From Planctomycetaceae bacterium (GTDB lineage Bacteria > Planctomycetota > Planctomycetia > Pirellulales > Thermoguttaceae), in assembly GCA_012719125.1 (NCBI GenBank), contig JAAYAY010000072.1:19462-83461 (forward strand): a stretch of DNA of 64,000 nt, read 5' to 3'. The notes beneath the pieces are model-generated. The model had not been told where the DNA came from. It saw nothing but the letters and a program-made list of their open reading frames with translations, and did no database searches. A program made the position numbers and the translations under genes. Shown one piece after another: positions 48,933 through 58,559 of the stretch. Position 1 is the stretch's first letter, and each line of letters starts with the position of its first letter.

Positions 48933-51914
48933 ATGGCCGGATTACAGAGACTTCTCTGCTCGATGGCTCTTCTGTGGTTGGCGCAGAGCGCCTCTGGGGC
49001 CACGGTCGGCGAAAGCGCTCGCGAGATACCCGTGGCCGGCGAAGTGGACGTAGTCGTGGTCGGGGGCACGGTGGGCGCCGTGGCCGCGGCCGTGGAAGCG
49101 GCCGAGAACGATGCCAAGGTACTGTTAATCGCGCCGCGAAACTATCTGGGCGAGGACCTCTGCGCCACGCTGCGGCTCTGGCTGGAAGAGCATGAGACGG
49201 CCGACGGCAAGCTGGCGAAGGCCATCTTCGGCGATCGGCGGACGCCGCCGCCGCTCAAGGTCAAGCAGGTTCTCGAACGGGCCTTGCTCGACGCCGGCGT
49301 GGACTTTCTGCTGGGGTGCTACCCGACGGACATGCTCGTTGACGGTGACGGCCGGCCGGCCGGGATCGTCATGGCCAACCGGGCGGGCCGGCAGGCGATT
49401 GTCGCCAAGGTGATCATCGATGCGACTCATTCGGCAACGGTCGCCTCGATGGCAGAAAGCCGGGAGACGCGGCGCGAAGGTGGGCTTTCCAAGGTACGGC
49501 GTGTTGTCTTGGGCGGCAAAGCAACGCCGCCGATCGAGCCGGTGCGGAGCATTCCATCGGGCATTCAATACAACGGGGCTGAATTGCTCTACCACGATTA
49601 CGCGCTCGAACTGGATTTGGGACAAGGCGATTTCCCTGCGATCGCGGAGGCGGAACAGAAGATACGCGACCTGACTTATCGCGACGGGCAGCTCCGCGCG
49701 GCCGAACGATTCGCGTTTGCCCCTACGCTCGTGTTGGCTGTTCATGATCGAATCAACTCTCCGGATTCGTCACAGCCAAAGCAGTCCCGAACTGTGGATC
49801 GTGTTCACATCCTCGGGCCCGCTGCAAGTGAGCTGGCGGGGTTGTTCGGCGTGTTTGGACACCCGACACTCTATGAGGCGGAGGGGACACTCGTCGGCGA
49901 AGCCGCTGCATTCGAGCGTCCGACGCTTCATGAGTTGCGAGGGAAGCACGTCGGCCGCGTTGCTGCGGACGGGATTTCAGAGATTGCCCCGCCAACCGCT
50001 GTCACGGTCCGCCGCCGTTTCGATCGTCCAGCCGGTACCGGCGACGTTCGCGAGGTGCTCCGCGGTTTGCGATCGACCGGAACTGCCGAGAAGACGGTAC
50101 CCTCTCCTGACCTGGGCGTGCCGGTGCTGGCCGAAGTCGACGTCGTCGTCGTCGGCGGCGGGACCTCCGGTGCCTGTGCGGCAATCGGCGCCGCCCGACA
50201 AGGGGCAAAGGTGCTTGTGGTTGAATTCCAGGAGGGGCTTGGCGGCGTGGGAACCGTGGGCCTGATCGGCAAGCCCTACCACGGCGAAGACCGCGGGTTC
50301 ACCAAGGAGGTCCCCTTTCCGAGTGCAGAGCACAACGTCGAATACAAGATGGAGTGGTTCCGCCGCGAAATCATCAAGGCAGGCGGGCAGGTGTGGTTCG
50401 GCGTGCTGGGATGCGGGGCTTTCGTGGACGGCAACCGCGTGCGGGGGGCCGTGGTCGCTACGCCGCAGGGACGAGGCGTGATCCTGGCCCAAGTGGTGAT
50501 CGACGCTACCGGCAACGGCGACGTGGCCGTAGCGGCCGGAGCCGAGTCGATGTACGGTGCGGGCGCCGCCGACGTTGCCTTGCAGGGGACGGGACTGCCG
50601 CGGCGACTGTTGGGAAAAGACTACGTCAACACCGACTACCTGCTCGTCGACGAGGCAGACGCGGTTGACACGTGGCGAGCGCTGGTCGGCTCCCGGCTGG
50701 CCGTCGAAGACGATCCCTACGACATGGGGACCTTCATCCAGACGCGGGAGCGGCGCCGGGTGGTGGGCGAGCATGTGCTTGCCTACCTCGACCAGATCGC
50801 CGGCCGAACCTACGACGATTCGATCGTTCTCTCGGGCAGCGACTACGATTCGCACGGGTATCCGAGCGAGCGGTACTTCGCACTCATCCCCCACACCGAA
50901 AAGACGCTCAAGGCAAATCATCCCGCGCCCGGCGGCACGTGCTTCACACCCTATCGCTGCCTGCTGCCGCGTGGTCTCGACGGCATCCTGGTGATCGGCC
51001 TGGCGATCAGCATGGACCGCGACGCCTCGGCCATGGTCCGCATGCAGAAGGACATGCACAATCAGGGCTACGCCGCCGGCGTGGCGGCCGCGACGGCGGT
51101 CCAGTCGCGGTGCACGCCGCGGCAGATCGACGTGAAAGCCGTGCAGAAGCACCTGGTCGAGATCGGCAATCTGCCCGAACAGGTGCTGACCGACAAGGAC
51201 TCCTTTCCGCTCTCCCAGGAACAGATCGACGCGGCGGTTGCCGACGTGGTCGATGAGCGGAAACCACGCACGGTCCGATGCCGTGCACTGGCCGTCATTT
51301 TCACGCACTCCGATCTGGCCGTGCCCACGCTCAAGCGAGCGTTTCAAAGCTCGCAGGGAGAGGCTCAACTCAACTACGCGAAGATCCTCGGGTTTCTCGG
51401 CCAATCGGACGGCATCCAGTTGCTGATCGAGACGCTGAAGGCAATCGACACCTGGGATGCCAAAGTCTTTCAGGGGAACATGGCCGAGTACGCGCATTTG
51501 CCGACACCCGTCGACGCGTTGATTCTGGCGCTCGGCTACGCCGGCGATCACCGGGCGGTGCCGGCAATCCTCGAGAAGCTTGAAATGCTCGATGCAGAGG
51601 TCACCCTCTCGCACCACCGATCCGTCGCCTTGGCGCTTGAGGCTCTTGGGGATCCTGCGGCTGCCGAACCGCTGGCACGGCTGTTGAAGAAGCCCGGCAT
51701 GAGCGGCCACGAGATGAGCAAACTGGAACCGCTCTACGATCAGCAGCGCGAGAAGCGCCGGCGGGAAGGCCCGTTGCGTGAGATCGTGCTGGCCCGGGCG
51801 CTGTATCGCTGCGGCGATCATGAGGGGAAAGGAGGGCGAATTCTTCGCCAGTATCAGAGCGATCTGCGGGGCCTCTTCGCCCGTCACGCGACGGATGTGT
51901 TGGTAGTGGAGTAA
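48933..51914 (+). CDS. Exported protein with two FAD-dependent oxidoreductase domains and HEAT-like tail
   Basis: A 993-residue protein with a signal peptide (LLCSMALLWLAQSASGA). Two dinucleotide-binding starts are present: VVVVGGTVGAVAAAVEAAEN (about residues 37-56) and VVVVGGGTSGACAAIGAARQ (about 400-420). These mark two FAD-dependent oxidoreductase (PF12831-like) domains in one chain. The first lacks the third glycine of GxGxxG (GGTVGA), so it may bind FAD poorly. The last 200 residues have HEAT-like repeats (AVPTLKRAFQSSQGEAQLNY, RAVPAILEKLEMLDAEVTLS). ATG 48933 follows GGAG by eight bases. A second FAD gene of the same family, frameshifted, lies at 58556-59987. Confidence 0.82.
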   Translation: MAGLQRLLCSMALLWLAQSASGATVGESAREIPVAGEVDVVVVGGTVGAVAAAVEAAENDAKVLLIAPRNYLGEDLCATLRLWLEEHETADGKLAKAIFGDRRTPPPLKVKQVLERALLDAGVDFLLGCYPTDMLVDGDGRPAGIVMANRAGRQAIVAKVIIDATHSATVASMAESRETRREGGLSKVRRVVLGGKATPPIEPVRSIPSGIQYNGAELLYHDYALELDLGQGDFPAIAEAEQKIRDLTYRDGQLRAAERFAFAPTLVLAVHDRINSPDSSQPKQSRTVDRVHILGPAASELAGLFGVFGHPTLYEAEGTLVGEAAAFERPTLHELRGKHVGRVAADGISEIAPPTAVTVRRRFDRPAGTGDVREVLRGLRSTGTAEKTVPSPDLGVPVLAEVDVVVVGGGTSGACAAIGAARQGAKVLVVEFQEGLGGVGTVGLIGKPYHGEDRGFTKEVPFPSAEHNVEYKMEWFRREIIKAGGQVWFGVLGCGAFVDGNRVRGAVVATPQGRGVILAQVVIDATGNGDVAVAAGAESMYGAGAADVALQGTGLPRRLLGKDYVNTDYLLVDEADAVDTWRALVGSRLAVEDDPYDMGTFIQTRERRRVVGEHVLAYLDQIAGRTYDDSIVLSGSDYDSHGYPSERYFALIPHTEKTLKANHPAPGGTCFTPYRCLLPRGLDGILVIGLAISMDRDASAMVRMQKDMHNQGYAAGVAAATAVQSRCTPRQIDVKAVQKHLVEIGNLPEQVLTDKDSFPLSQEQIDAAVADVVDERKPRTVRCRALAVIFTHSDLAVPTLKRAFQSSQGEAQLNYAKILGFLGQSDGIQLLIETLKAIDTWDAKVFQGNMAEYAHLPTPVDALILALGYAGDHRAVPAILEKLEMLDAEVTLSHHRSVALALEALGDPAAAEPLARLLKKPGMSGHEMSKLEPLYDQQREKRRREGPLREIVLARALYRCGDHEGKGGRILRQYQSDLRGLFARHATDVLVVE

Positions 51915-52298
51915 CAGTACTCGTCGGTGCGGCAGCATGCCGCAGTCACCCGGCAGGGTGGCTAACAGAGGGATGCTCATCTGCAAACACGAATCGGCAC
52001 CCAAACCACCCTCCTGAAAACAACCTGTTCCCGCCGCACGTTTTACCCGAGATGCAGGGAACCGAACAGGTTCTGGTTTCTTGCAATCGCCCCCGCTCCA
52101 GAGGTAATGAACCGGCCAATATCTCCATTTCCCCAAGGTTGTTGCCAATACGATCTGAAGTAGTTATTCTGGCGTCTTGAACCGAGCAAGGTCGTGGCAA
52201 TGGTGACAAGCCAGCGCAATCCGGGTAGTCTTGCGGTTTGGGACCGGTGGGGTCATCGGTTGTCTATCTCATGGCTGTCTCATCGTGGGAGATAAGTT
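51915..52298. other. Intergenic region before the giant propeller gene
   Basis: 384 bases. A 9-bp inverted repeat AACCTGTTC (52022-52030) / GAACAGGTT (52064-52072) surrounds 33 bases and may be a transcript-end hairpin for the FAD gene. GGGAG lies eight bases before the ATG at 52299. No gene or known element was recognised. Confidence 0.4.
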
Positions 52299-55200
52299 AT
52301 GTCGATTTGGGGGACGCTTTACCGCGCGCTGTTGGGAATCGCTGAACCAAGGCCGATCACAAGGGCCAACGGCTTTCAACGTCCGTTGACCAGGCGTATC
52401 GCATTGGAACCGCTGGAAGACCGCCGGCTGCTGGCGGTCGCGGAGTTGTTGGGAACGGAATTGCTGGGAGATGGTGACGTTGGCGAGATTCGCGGCACGA
52501 AATGGAACGACCTGGACGGAGACGGAGTCTGGGACCAGCCCCAGGAGTCGGGACTGGAAGGTTGGACGATCTACCTCGACGAGAACGGAAACGGCCAGTG
52601 GGACGGCGTTGGCGTGGAGGATTACTATGACGTCACCGACGACGACGGCAGTTACGTGATCGCTGGCGTCCCGCCGGGCAACTACACCGTGGCCGAAGTC
52701 AATCAGACGGAGTGGAAAGCGACCAATCCTGGCAACGGGACGCTGCAGTTTGCCGGATATCGGTATGACGATGAGGGAGGTCTTGGCGGTTTCTCCGGTC
52801 CTGCATCCGTGGCCGCCAGTCCGCTCGGCACCCACGTGTATGTGGCAGGACTGGACGACGACGCCGTGGCAGTGTTCAGTCGAAACGCGAGCACCGGTGT
52901 CCTGACCTTTGTGGAGTTTCAGAAAGACGGTATTGCTGGTGTCGACGGCCTCGATAATGCCGCGAGCGTGGCAGTCAGCCCTGACGGCGAGTCGGTTTAT
53001 GTTGCAGGCTCTCAGGACAACGCAGTGGCAGTTTTCCACCGAGACCCATCTACGGGCGAATTGACCTTCGTAGAATGCGAGAAAGACGGTGCGAATGGCG
53101 TGGATGGGCTCAATCGGCTCCGCGACGTGACCGTGAGTCCAGACGGAAAGCATGTCTACGTTGCGGGGGGGCAGGATCATGCATTGGCCGTGTTCGCTCG
53201 GGATCCGGCGACCGGTGCACTGACGTTCGTCGAGTGCCAGAAGGACGGTGTCGGCGGCGTGGACGGATTGAGTGGCGCTGTTTCCGTGACGGTGAGCCCC
53301 GATGGCGCGTATGTCTACGTTGCCGCAGATGGCGACAGCGCGTTGTCCGTGTTTGCGCGAGACGCGGGGACAGGCCGGGTGACTTTTGTCGAGGTTCACA
53401 CGGACGGCGCCAGTGGAGTCGACGGACTCAACCGCCCGTTCAGTGTCACCGCGAGCCCGGGAGGAGAGCACGTCTACGTCGCGGCGATCGGCGATCACTC
53501 CGTGGCTGTATTCGCACGCAACACGTCGGGTGAATTGACGTTTGTGGAAGTGATCAAGGATGGCATCGGAGCTGTTGACGGGCTTGCGTCGGCATACGAT
53601 GTGGTCGTGAGCCCGGACGGTGGACATGTTTACGTCGCGGGGGCGCTGGACGACGCGGTGGCTGTGTTCAGCCGGGATGGTGCGACCGGTAGACTGACGT
53701 TCGTTGAGATCCAGAAGAACGGTGTGGGGAGCGTCGCCGGACTTGACTATCCCGCCGCGGTCATGGTCAGTCCGGACAGTGAACACGTCTATGCGGGTGG
53801 ACTGTTCAGCGACTCGGTGGCCGTTTTTGCCCGGGACGAGGCAAGCGGCCAACTGAGCTTCGTGGGAGCTGTCGAGGAAGTGGGCGGGGGAGTTGACGGA
53901 ATCTCCGAGCCGCGAAGTACGGTCGTCAGCCCCGACGGCGCCCACGTTTACGTTGCCGGATACGGAGAGGGTGCCGTGGCCGTTTTCCGTCGGAATGCAG
54001 TCACGGGCGAGCTGACCTTCGTCGGCTGCGAGAAGGACGGTGCGGATGGAGTCGACGGGCTCGATGGCGTCTACCATCTGGCAATGAGTCCCGATGGCAG
54101 CCACGTTTACGCGGCAGGATCGGCGGACCATGCCGTGGCCGCATTCAGCCGGAATGCGACGACCGGCGAGCTGACTTTTGTCGAACGAGTAAAGGACGGC
54201 GTGGGAGGTGTGGATGGAATTCTGTTTCCTACCAGTGTCACGGTGAGTCCCGACGGCATGCATGTCTACGTCACCGGCGGAGCCGACGATGCCGTGGCGG
54301 CTTTCCTCCGAAATGCGACTACCGGACAATTGACTTTCATCGAATGCGAGAAAGACGGCGTCAACGGCGTCGACGGGCTATCGTCTGCATCGAACGTGAC
54401 TGTAAGCCCCGACGGTGGGCACGTCTATGTGACGGGGCAGATGGATGACGCGGTGGCCGTGTTCAGCCGAAATGCGACTACCGGCCAGTTGACGTTTATG
54501 GCCGTTCAGAAAAATGGTGTGGGTGGGGTAGACGGGCTTGACGGCGCGTTCCGTGTGACGTTGAGTCCCGACGGCGGATACGTCTATGTCACGGGGCAGA
54601 TCGACGATGCCGTGGCCATGTTCACCCGCAACGCGACGACAGGAGAGCTTACCTACCTGGGCCTCGTCAAGGACGGCCAGTCCGGAGTCGAGGGGTTGAA
54701 TGGCGCCGCCGACGTGATCGTCTCGCCCGACGGGGCCCAGGTCTATGTCGCCGGCCTCTACGATAATGCCGTGGCCACATTTTCCCGCGACTCTCTTAAT
54801 GGGAAACTGACCTTTGTGGAGGTCCAACGGAACGGTGCTGCAGGAGTCGACGGAATCGATGGAGCATACGGCCTGGCGATGAGCCCGGACGGAAACCACC
54901 TCTACGTGGCGAGTTTTTACGACAATGCCGTGGCGGCATTCCGGCGGCAGGAGGCCGACCGGCAGTTTGTGTTCGTCGATGATGGGGCAATTCTTACGAA
55001 TATCGATTTCGGCAGTCAGGACATCGTGGCTCCCACCGCGGATATCATCGACGTCGCTCCCGACCCGCGTGTCGACTCGGTCGACCAGGTGACGATCGTA
55101 TTCAGCGAGCCGGTTGTCAACGTGGATTACACCGACTTCTCACTGAGCCGAAGCGGCACCGTGATTGCGCTGACTGCCGCCAACAATCCGGTTACGACCG

Positions 55201-58200
55201 ATGGAGGCGTGACCTGGGTGATGCCCGCATTGAGCGACTTGACCGACCTGCCAGGTCTCTATGTGTTGGGGCTTCGTTCGGTCAATCTGGATGTCGAGGA
55301 CCTTTCAGGAAATCCGCTCGCCGTTCCTGCCGTTGAGAATTGGGAATTCAGCGTTCCGTCGAGACTGTATGTCGATCTGGATGCTGCGGCAGGCGGCAAC
55401 GGCTACTCCTGGGCCACCGCCTGCAACGATCTCAATCTGGCCGTCGATGCGGCCGCGGACCTGCTCGATCTGGGCGTTCCGGGCCTCGAACAGGTCGAGA
55501 TCTGGATCGCCGAGGGAACCTACTTGCCGACACGATGTCAGGCTTCAACGGATCCACGGTCCGCGACCTTCACCATGCACACCGATACGACGCTCGTAGG
55601 GGGATTTGCGGGCACGGAAACAGCGGCCGACCAGCGTTTGCGCGACAGCGTCGGCCTCCTCATCCACGAAACCGTTCTCAGCGGCGACCTGGGAGTTGCC
55701 GGTGACCTGACGGATAACGCCTACACGGTCGTTTATGCCCATTCCCAGGTAGACCTTGTTCTCGACGGATTGACGATCACCGGAGGTTACGCGAACGGCA
55801 CCGGGCCAACCCAGTACGATACCGGCGGCGGGTTGTTCGTCTACGGCGGCTCGGCAATCATGAACGATGTCACCTTTGTCGACAACTCCTGCATCGACTA
55901 TGGTGGGGCCTTACGGGTGTCAAACGCATCGGTCGCGGTCCAGGGATCCCGTTTCTACAACAATCGCGCCTTCCTCCAGGGCACGTCTCAACCGCGAGGG
56001 GGCGCGATCAACGCCTACAGCGCGACCATGGAGATTTCCAACTCGATCTTCGAAAGCAACTCGGCCTACCAGCGGAGCGGTGCCGTCGAACTGTCCAATT
56101 CGCCTGCAACCATCGAAGACAGCATCTTTCGCGGGAACGTGTCGGGCAATTCTGGCGCTGGGGCCGTGTGCACCATGGGAAGCCCCGTAACCTTCGACCG
56201 CTCCGTGTTTGTCGGAAATGCGACAAGCGGCGACGGAGGCGCGGCCCATGTCTTGAATGCGGGAACATTCAATGATTGTACCTTCTTCGATAACTCGGCA
56301 ACGGCCGGCGGGGCCCTTTCCAGTCTCGGTTCCTACGACGTAAGCGTCAACCAGTCCGTGTTCATCGGTAATCATGCATCCGACAGCGGAGGTGCGATTC
56401 GCAGCTACAGCAGTGTGATCCGCTTTTCGACGATCACGCACAATCATGCCAGGGGCGGAGGTGGTGTCCGAAGCGATAACTCCGTTTCACTGGTGAACAC
56501 GATCGTTGCCGGTAACACGGCTTACACGGCCACTTGGGGTACGGATGTCAACGGCTACATGTCGGCCGCGCACTCGCTGGTGGGCGACTCGAGCGCCTGG
56601 TACAACGCCGCAGACTATGTCGGCCTCTACGGCAACGTTGTGGGAACCGCCGCCGCTCCGCTCGATCCCATGTTCGTTCGTGCTCCGTCAGATGGCGGCG
56701 ACGGTTGGGGCGACGATCTGGCCACGCCGGGCATCGACGAATCGGCCAACGACGACTTGGGAGAGTTGCACCCCCAAGTCGGCAGTCCGACCGTCAATGC
56801 AGGGCAGGCTACCACCTCGCCGCCGGCCGCCGACTTCGACGGTCATCCGAGGGTTGTCCATGGGGTAATCGACATGGGCGCCTATGAATACCAGAACCTC
56901 GCCCCCCTGGCCGACGCCAGCGGCCCCTACGGCGTCGCAAGCGAGGGCATTGTGACCTTGAACGCGGCAGCGTCCTCCGATCCCGACGCCCCTCACGATT
57001 GGATCGCCTCCTATGCTTGGGACTTCGACGGCGACGGCATCTTCGACGACGCAGCCGGCGTCGCCCCCCTCTTCTCCGCCGCCGGCCTGGCCGGGCCAAC
57101 CTCCGTTTCGGTGGCCGTCCGAGTGACCGATAGCGAGGGAGCGACACACGTTGACTCGGCGACCGTTTATGTCTTCAGTGCGCCGGTCCACCTGGAAGGA
57201 ACGGCAGGCCGCAACACGATCACCGTCACGCCCGGTTCCGCCGTCGCCAACATCGACCATGTCGTCGACATCAACGGAACGCTCTACACCTATTCCGCCT
57301 TGGCGGTCGGCGAAATCCACATTGACGGGCTTGGCGGCACGGACAAGATCATCATCCGCGGCACGGACCAGGACGAAACGGCCGCACTCCAACCCGGCTC
57401 GGTCGACGTCGCCGGCCAAACCTACCGGATCCACGCCGCCAACGTGGAAACGATCACCGTCGACGGCGCCGTGGGCAACGACACCGTCACCATGACCGGC
57501 TCGGGCGGCTCCAATCGGCTCTATAGCTACACCGGTTACAGCACGCTGACCGACTCGACGCGCCTCTTCCAGCATCGCGTTGAGAACTTCGAGACTGTGA
57601 CCGTCAACGTGTCGAGTGACGGGCCGAACAGCGCTTACCTCTACGACAGTTCCGAAAGCGACGTACTTGCGGTGGAACCCGCCTTTGCGGAATTGAAGCG
57701 GGCCGACGACTCAACCGTGCGGACGGCCTCGGGCTTTCAACGGGTGTATGCCTATGCAACCGAGGGGGCGGCCGACACGGCCACATTGACCGGGATGCCC
57801 GATACGGCGAATCGCTTCTACGGCTACGCCGACTACAGCCTCTTCACCGAGAGCAGACGCTCGTTCTACTTCTACGTCCGTGGGTTCGACACGGTTACGG
57901 CGATCTCTCCAGGCACAGGGACTGCCTACGGCTACCTCTACGACAGCCCGGGAACCGATGCGTTCACCGCATCGACCACTTCGGCCACGATGAACCGGCA
58001 GGATCCATGGTCCGACACGATCGCCAGCGGGTTTACGAGGATCTATGCCTACTCGACCAGAGGCGGGGCGGATACGGCGGAGTTGACCGGGTCGGCTGCG
58101 GGCGGAAACACCTATCGCGGCTACCCGGCCTACAGCACGCTGTACGACGCTTCCCAATCCTTCTACCACTATGTTCGCGGCTTCCGTTCGGTGACGGCAA

Positions 58201-58442
58201 TCGGTTCCGCAAGCGATGCGGCCGGGGATCGAGCCTACCTCTACGATTCGGTGGTTGCCGACACGTTCCGCGGCGAAGGCGTCAGTGCCCTTCTGGAAGA
58301 CACGGCCCAGCAAACCTACCGCATGGAGGCCCTCTATTTCGATCGTGTCTACGCCCGGTCGTCGGACGATGCGGAAACGGAAGACACGGTCGAAATCATC
58401 GGCAGACTGGCCTATAACCTGATCCGGTGGGGAACCTGGTAG
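52299..58442 (+). CDS. Giant exported protein: SdrD-B domain, 14-blade propeller repeats, beta-helix, PKD and tail repeats
   Basis: A 2047-residue extracellular protein. The N-terminus carries IALEPLEDRRLLAVAE, a planctomycete export-associated motif. An SdrD-B-like Ca-binding domain (residues 60-145: IRGTKWNDLDGDGVWDQP, GNYTVAEV) follows. Then come 14 lactonase/YVTN-type repeats of about 53 residues (VSPDGxHVYVAGxxDxAVAVFxR), an Ig-like domain and a right-handed beta-helix (about 1020-1520, GGALRVSNASVAVQGSRF and similar). A PKD domain (ASYAWDFDGDG) precedes three or four repeats with YSYTGYSTL / YLYDS. No enzyme motif and no dockerin were found. Probably a surface or matrix binding protein. 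Confidence 0.85.
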   Translation: MSIWGTLYRALLGIAEPRPITRANGFQRPLTRRIALEPLEDRRLLAVAELLGTELLGDGDVGEIRGTKWNDLDGDGVWDQPQESGLEGWTIYLDENGNGQWDGVGVEDYYDVTDDDGSYVIAGVPPGNYTVAEVNQTEWKATNPGNGTLQFAGYRYDDEGGLGGFSGPASVAASPLGTHVYVAGLDDDAVAVFSRNASTGVLTFVEFQKDGIAGVDGLDNAASVAVSPDGESVYVAGSQDNAVAVFHRDPSTGELTFVECEKDGANGVDGLNRLRDVTVSPDGKHVYVAGGQDHALAVFARDPATGALTFVECQKDGVGGVDGLSGAVSVTVSPDGAYVYVAADGDSALSVFARDAGTGRVTFVEVHTDGASGVDGLNRPFSVTASPGGEHVYVAAIGDHSVAVFARNTSGELTFVEVIKDGIGAVDGLASAYDVVVSPDGGHVYVAGALDDAVAVFSRDGATGRLTFVEIQKNGVGSVAGLDYPAAVMVSPDSEHVYAGGLFSDSVAVFARDEASGQLSFVGAVEEVGGGVDGISEPRSTVVSPDGAHVYVAGYGEGAVAVFRRNAVTGELTFVGCEKDGADGVDGLDGVYHLAMSPDGSHVYAAGSADHAVAAFSRNATTGELTFVERVKDGVGGVDGILFPTSVTVSPDGMHVYVTGGADDAVAAFLRNATTGQLTFIECEKDGVNGVDGLSSASNVTVSPDGGHVYVTGQMDDAVAVFSRNATTGQLTFMAVQKNGVGGVDGLDGAFRVTLSPDGGYVYVTGQIDDAVAMFTRNATTGELTYLGLVKDGQSGVEGLNGAADVIVSPDGAQVYVAGLYDNAVATFSRDSLNGKLTFVEVQRNGAAGVDGIDGAYGLAMSPDGNHLYVASFYDNAVAAFRRQEADRQFVFVDDGAILTNIDFGSQDIVAPTADIIDVAPDPRVDSVDQVTIVFSEPVVNVDYTDFSLSRSGTVIALTAANNPVTTDGGVTWVMPALSDLTDLPGLYVLGLRSVNLDVEDLSGNPLAVPAVENWEFSVPSRLYVDLDAAAGGNGYSWATACNDLNLAVDAAADLLDLGVPGLEQVEIWIAEGTYLPTRCQASTDPRSATFTMHTDTTLVGGFAGTETAADQRLRDSVGLLIHETVLSGDLGVAGDLTDNAYTVVYAHSQVDLVLDGLTITGGYANGTGPTQYDTGGGLFVYGGSAIMNDVTFVDNSCIDYGGALRVSNASVAVQGSRFYNNRAFLQGTSQPRGGAINAYSATMEISNSIFESNSAYQRSGAVELSNSPATIEDSIFRGNVSGNSGAGAVCTMGSPVTFDRSVFVGNATSGDGGAAHVLNAGTFNDCTFFDNSATAGGALSSLGSYDVSVNQSVFIGNHASDSGGAIRSYSSVIRFSTITHNHARGGGGVRSDNSVSLVNTIVAGNTAYTATWGTDVNGYMSAAHSLVGDSSAWYNAADYVGLYGNVVGTAAAPLDPMFVRAPSDGGDGWGDDLATPGIDESANDDLGELHPQVGSPTVNAGQATTSPPAADFDGHPRVVHGVIDMGAYEYQNLAPLADASGPYGVASEGIVTLNAAASSDPDAPHDWIASYAWDFDGDGIFDDAAGVAPLFSAAGLAGPTSVSVAVRVTDSEGATHVDSATVYVFSAPVHLEGTAGRNTITVTPGSAVANIDHVVDINGTLYTYSALAVGEIHIDGLGGTDKIIIRGTDQDETAALQPGSVDVAGQTYRIHAANVETITVDGAVGNDTVTMTGSGGSNRLYSYTGYSTLTDSTRLFQHRVENFETVTVNVSSDGPNSAYLYDSSESDVLAVEPAFAELKRADDSTVRTASGFQRVYAYATEGAADTATLTGMPDTANRFYGYADYSLFTESRRSFYFYVRGFDTVTAISPGTGTAYGYLYDSPGTDAFTASTTSATMNRQDPWSDTIASGFTRIYAYSTRGGADTAELTGSAAGGNTYRGYPAYSTLYDASQSFYHYVRGFRSVTAIGSASDAAGDRAYLYDSVVADTFRGEGVSALLEDTAQQTYRMEALYFDRVYARSSDDAETEDTVEIIGRLAYNLIRWGTW
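52774..54987 (+). repeat. Fourteen 159-base coding repeats
   Basis: Fourteen consecutive units of about 53 codons, each with a VSPDG-HVYVAG-DDAVAVFSRN-TGELTFVE core. Fourteen equals two seven-blade propellers. Nucleotide similarity between units is high enough to produce long open frames on the opposite strand. Confidence 0.85.
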
Positions 58443-58456
58443 GAGGCCCCAAAAAA

Positions 58457-58559
58457 GTGACAGCCACCAAATCTGGACATTCTGGAGAAGCCTGGAAGCA
58501 GGAGTTGCGATAGTGCACCGCCCATCTGGCGCAAGTACCCCATATTTGGTGGCTGTCAC
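58457..58559. repeat. REP-like inverted repeat GTGACAGCCACCAAAT, at convergent gene ends
   Basis: A 16-bp perfect inverted repeat, GTGACAGCCACCAAAT (58457-58472) and ATTTGGTGGCTGTCAC (58544-58559), with a 71-base interior. AAAAAA precedes the left arm and CTTT follows the right, so it could end transcripts in both directions. The right arm supplies the stop codon (TGA, 58556-58558) of the minus-strand FAD gene. Confidence 0.8.

Noticed and set aside
52022..52072. 9-bp inverted repeat after the FAD gene as a proven terminator
   Set aside because: Short stem, 33-base loop and no T-run; kept only as a remark under the intergenic entry.
52269..54329. 686-codon open frame on the minus strand inside the giant gene, and others at 54378-54899 and 57711-58580
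   Set aside because: They mirror the 159-base coding repeats and GC-biased codons of the plus-strand gene; the translation is a periodic low-information sequence with no domain.
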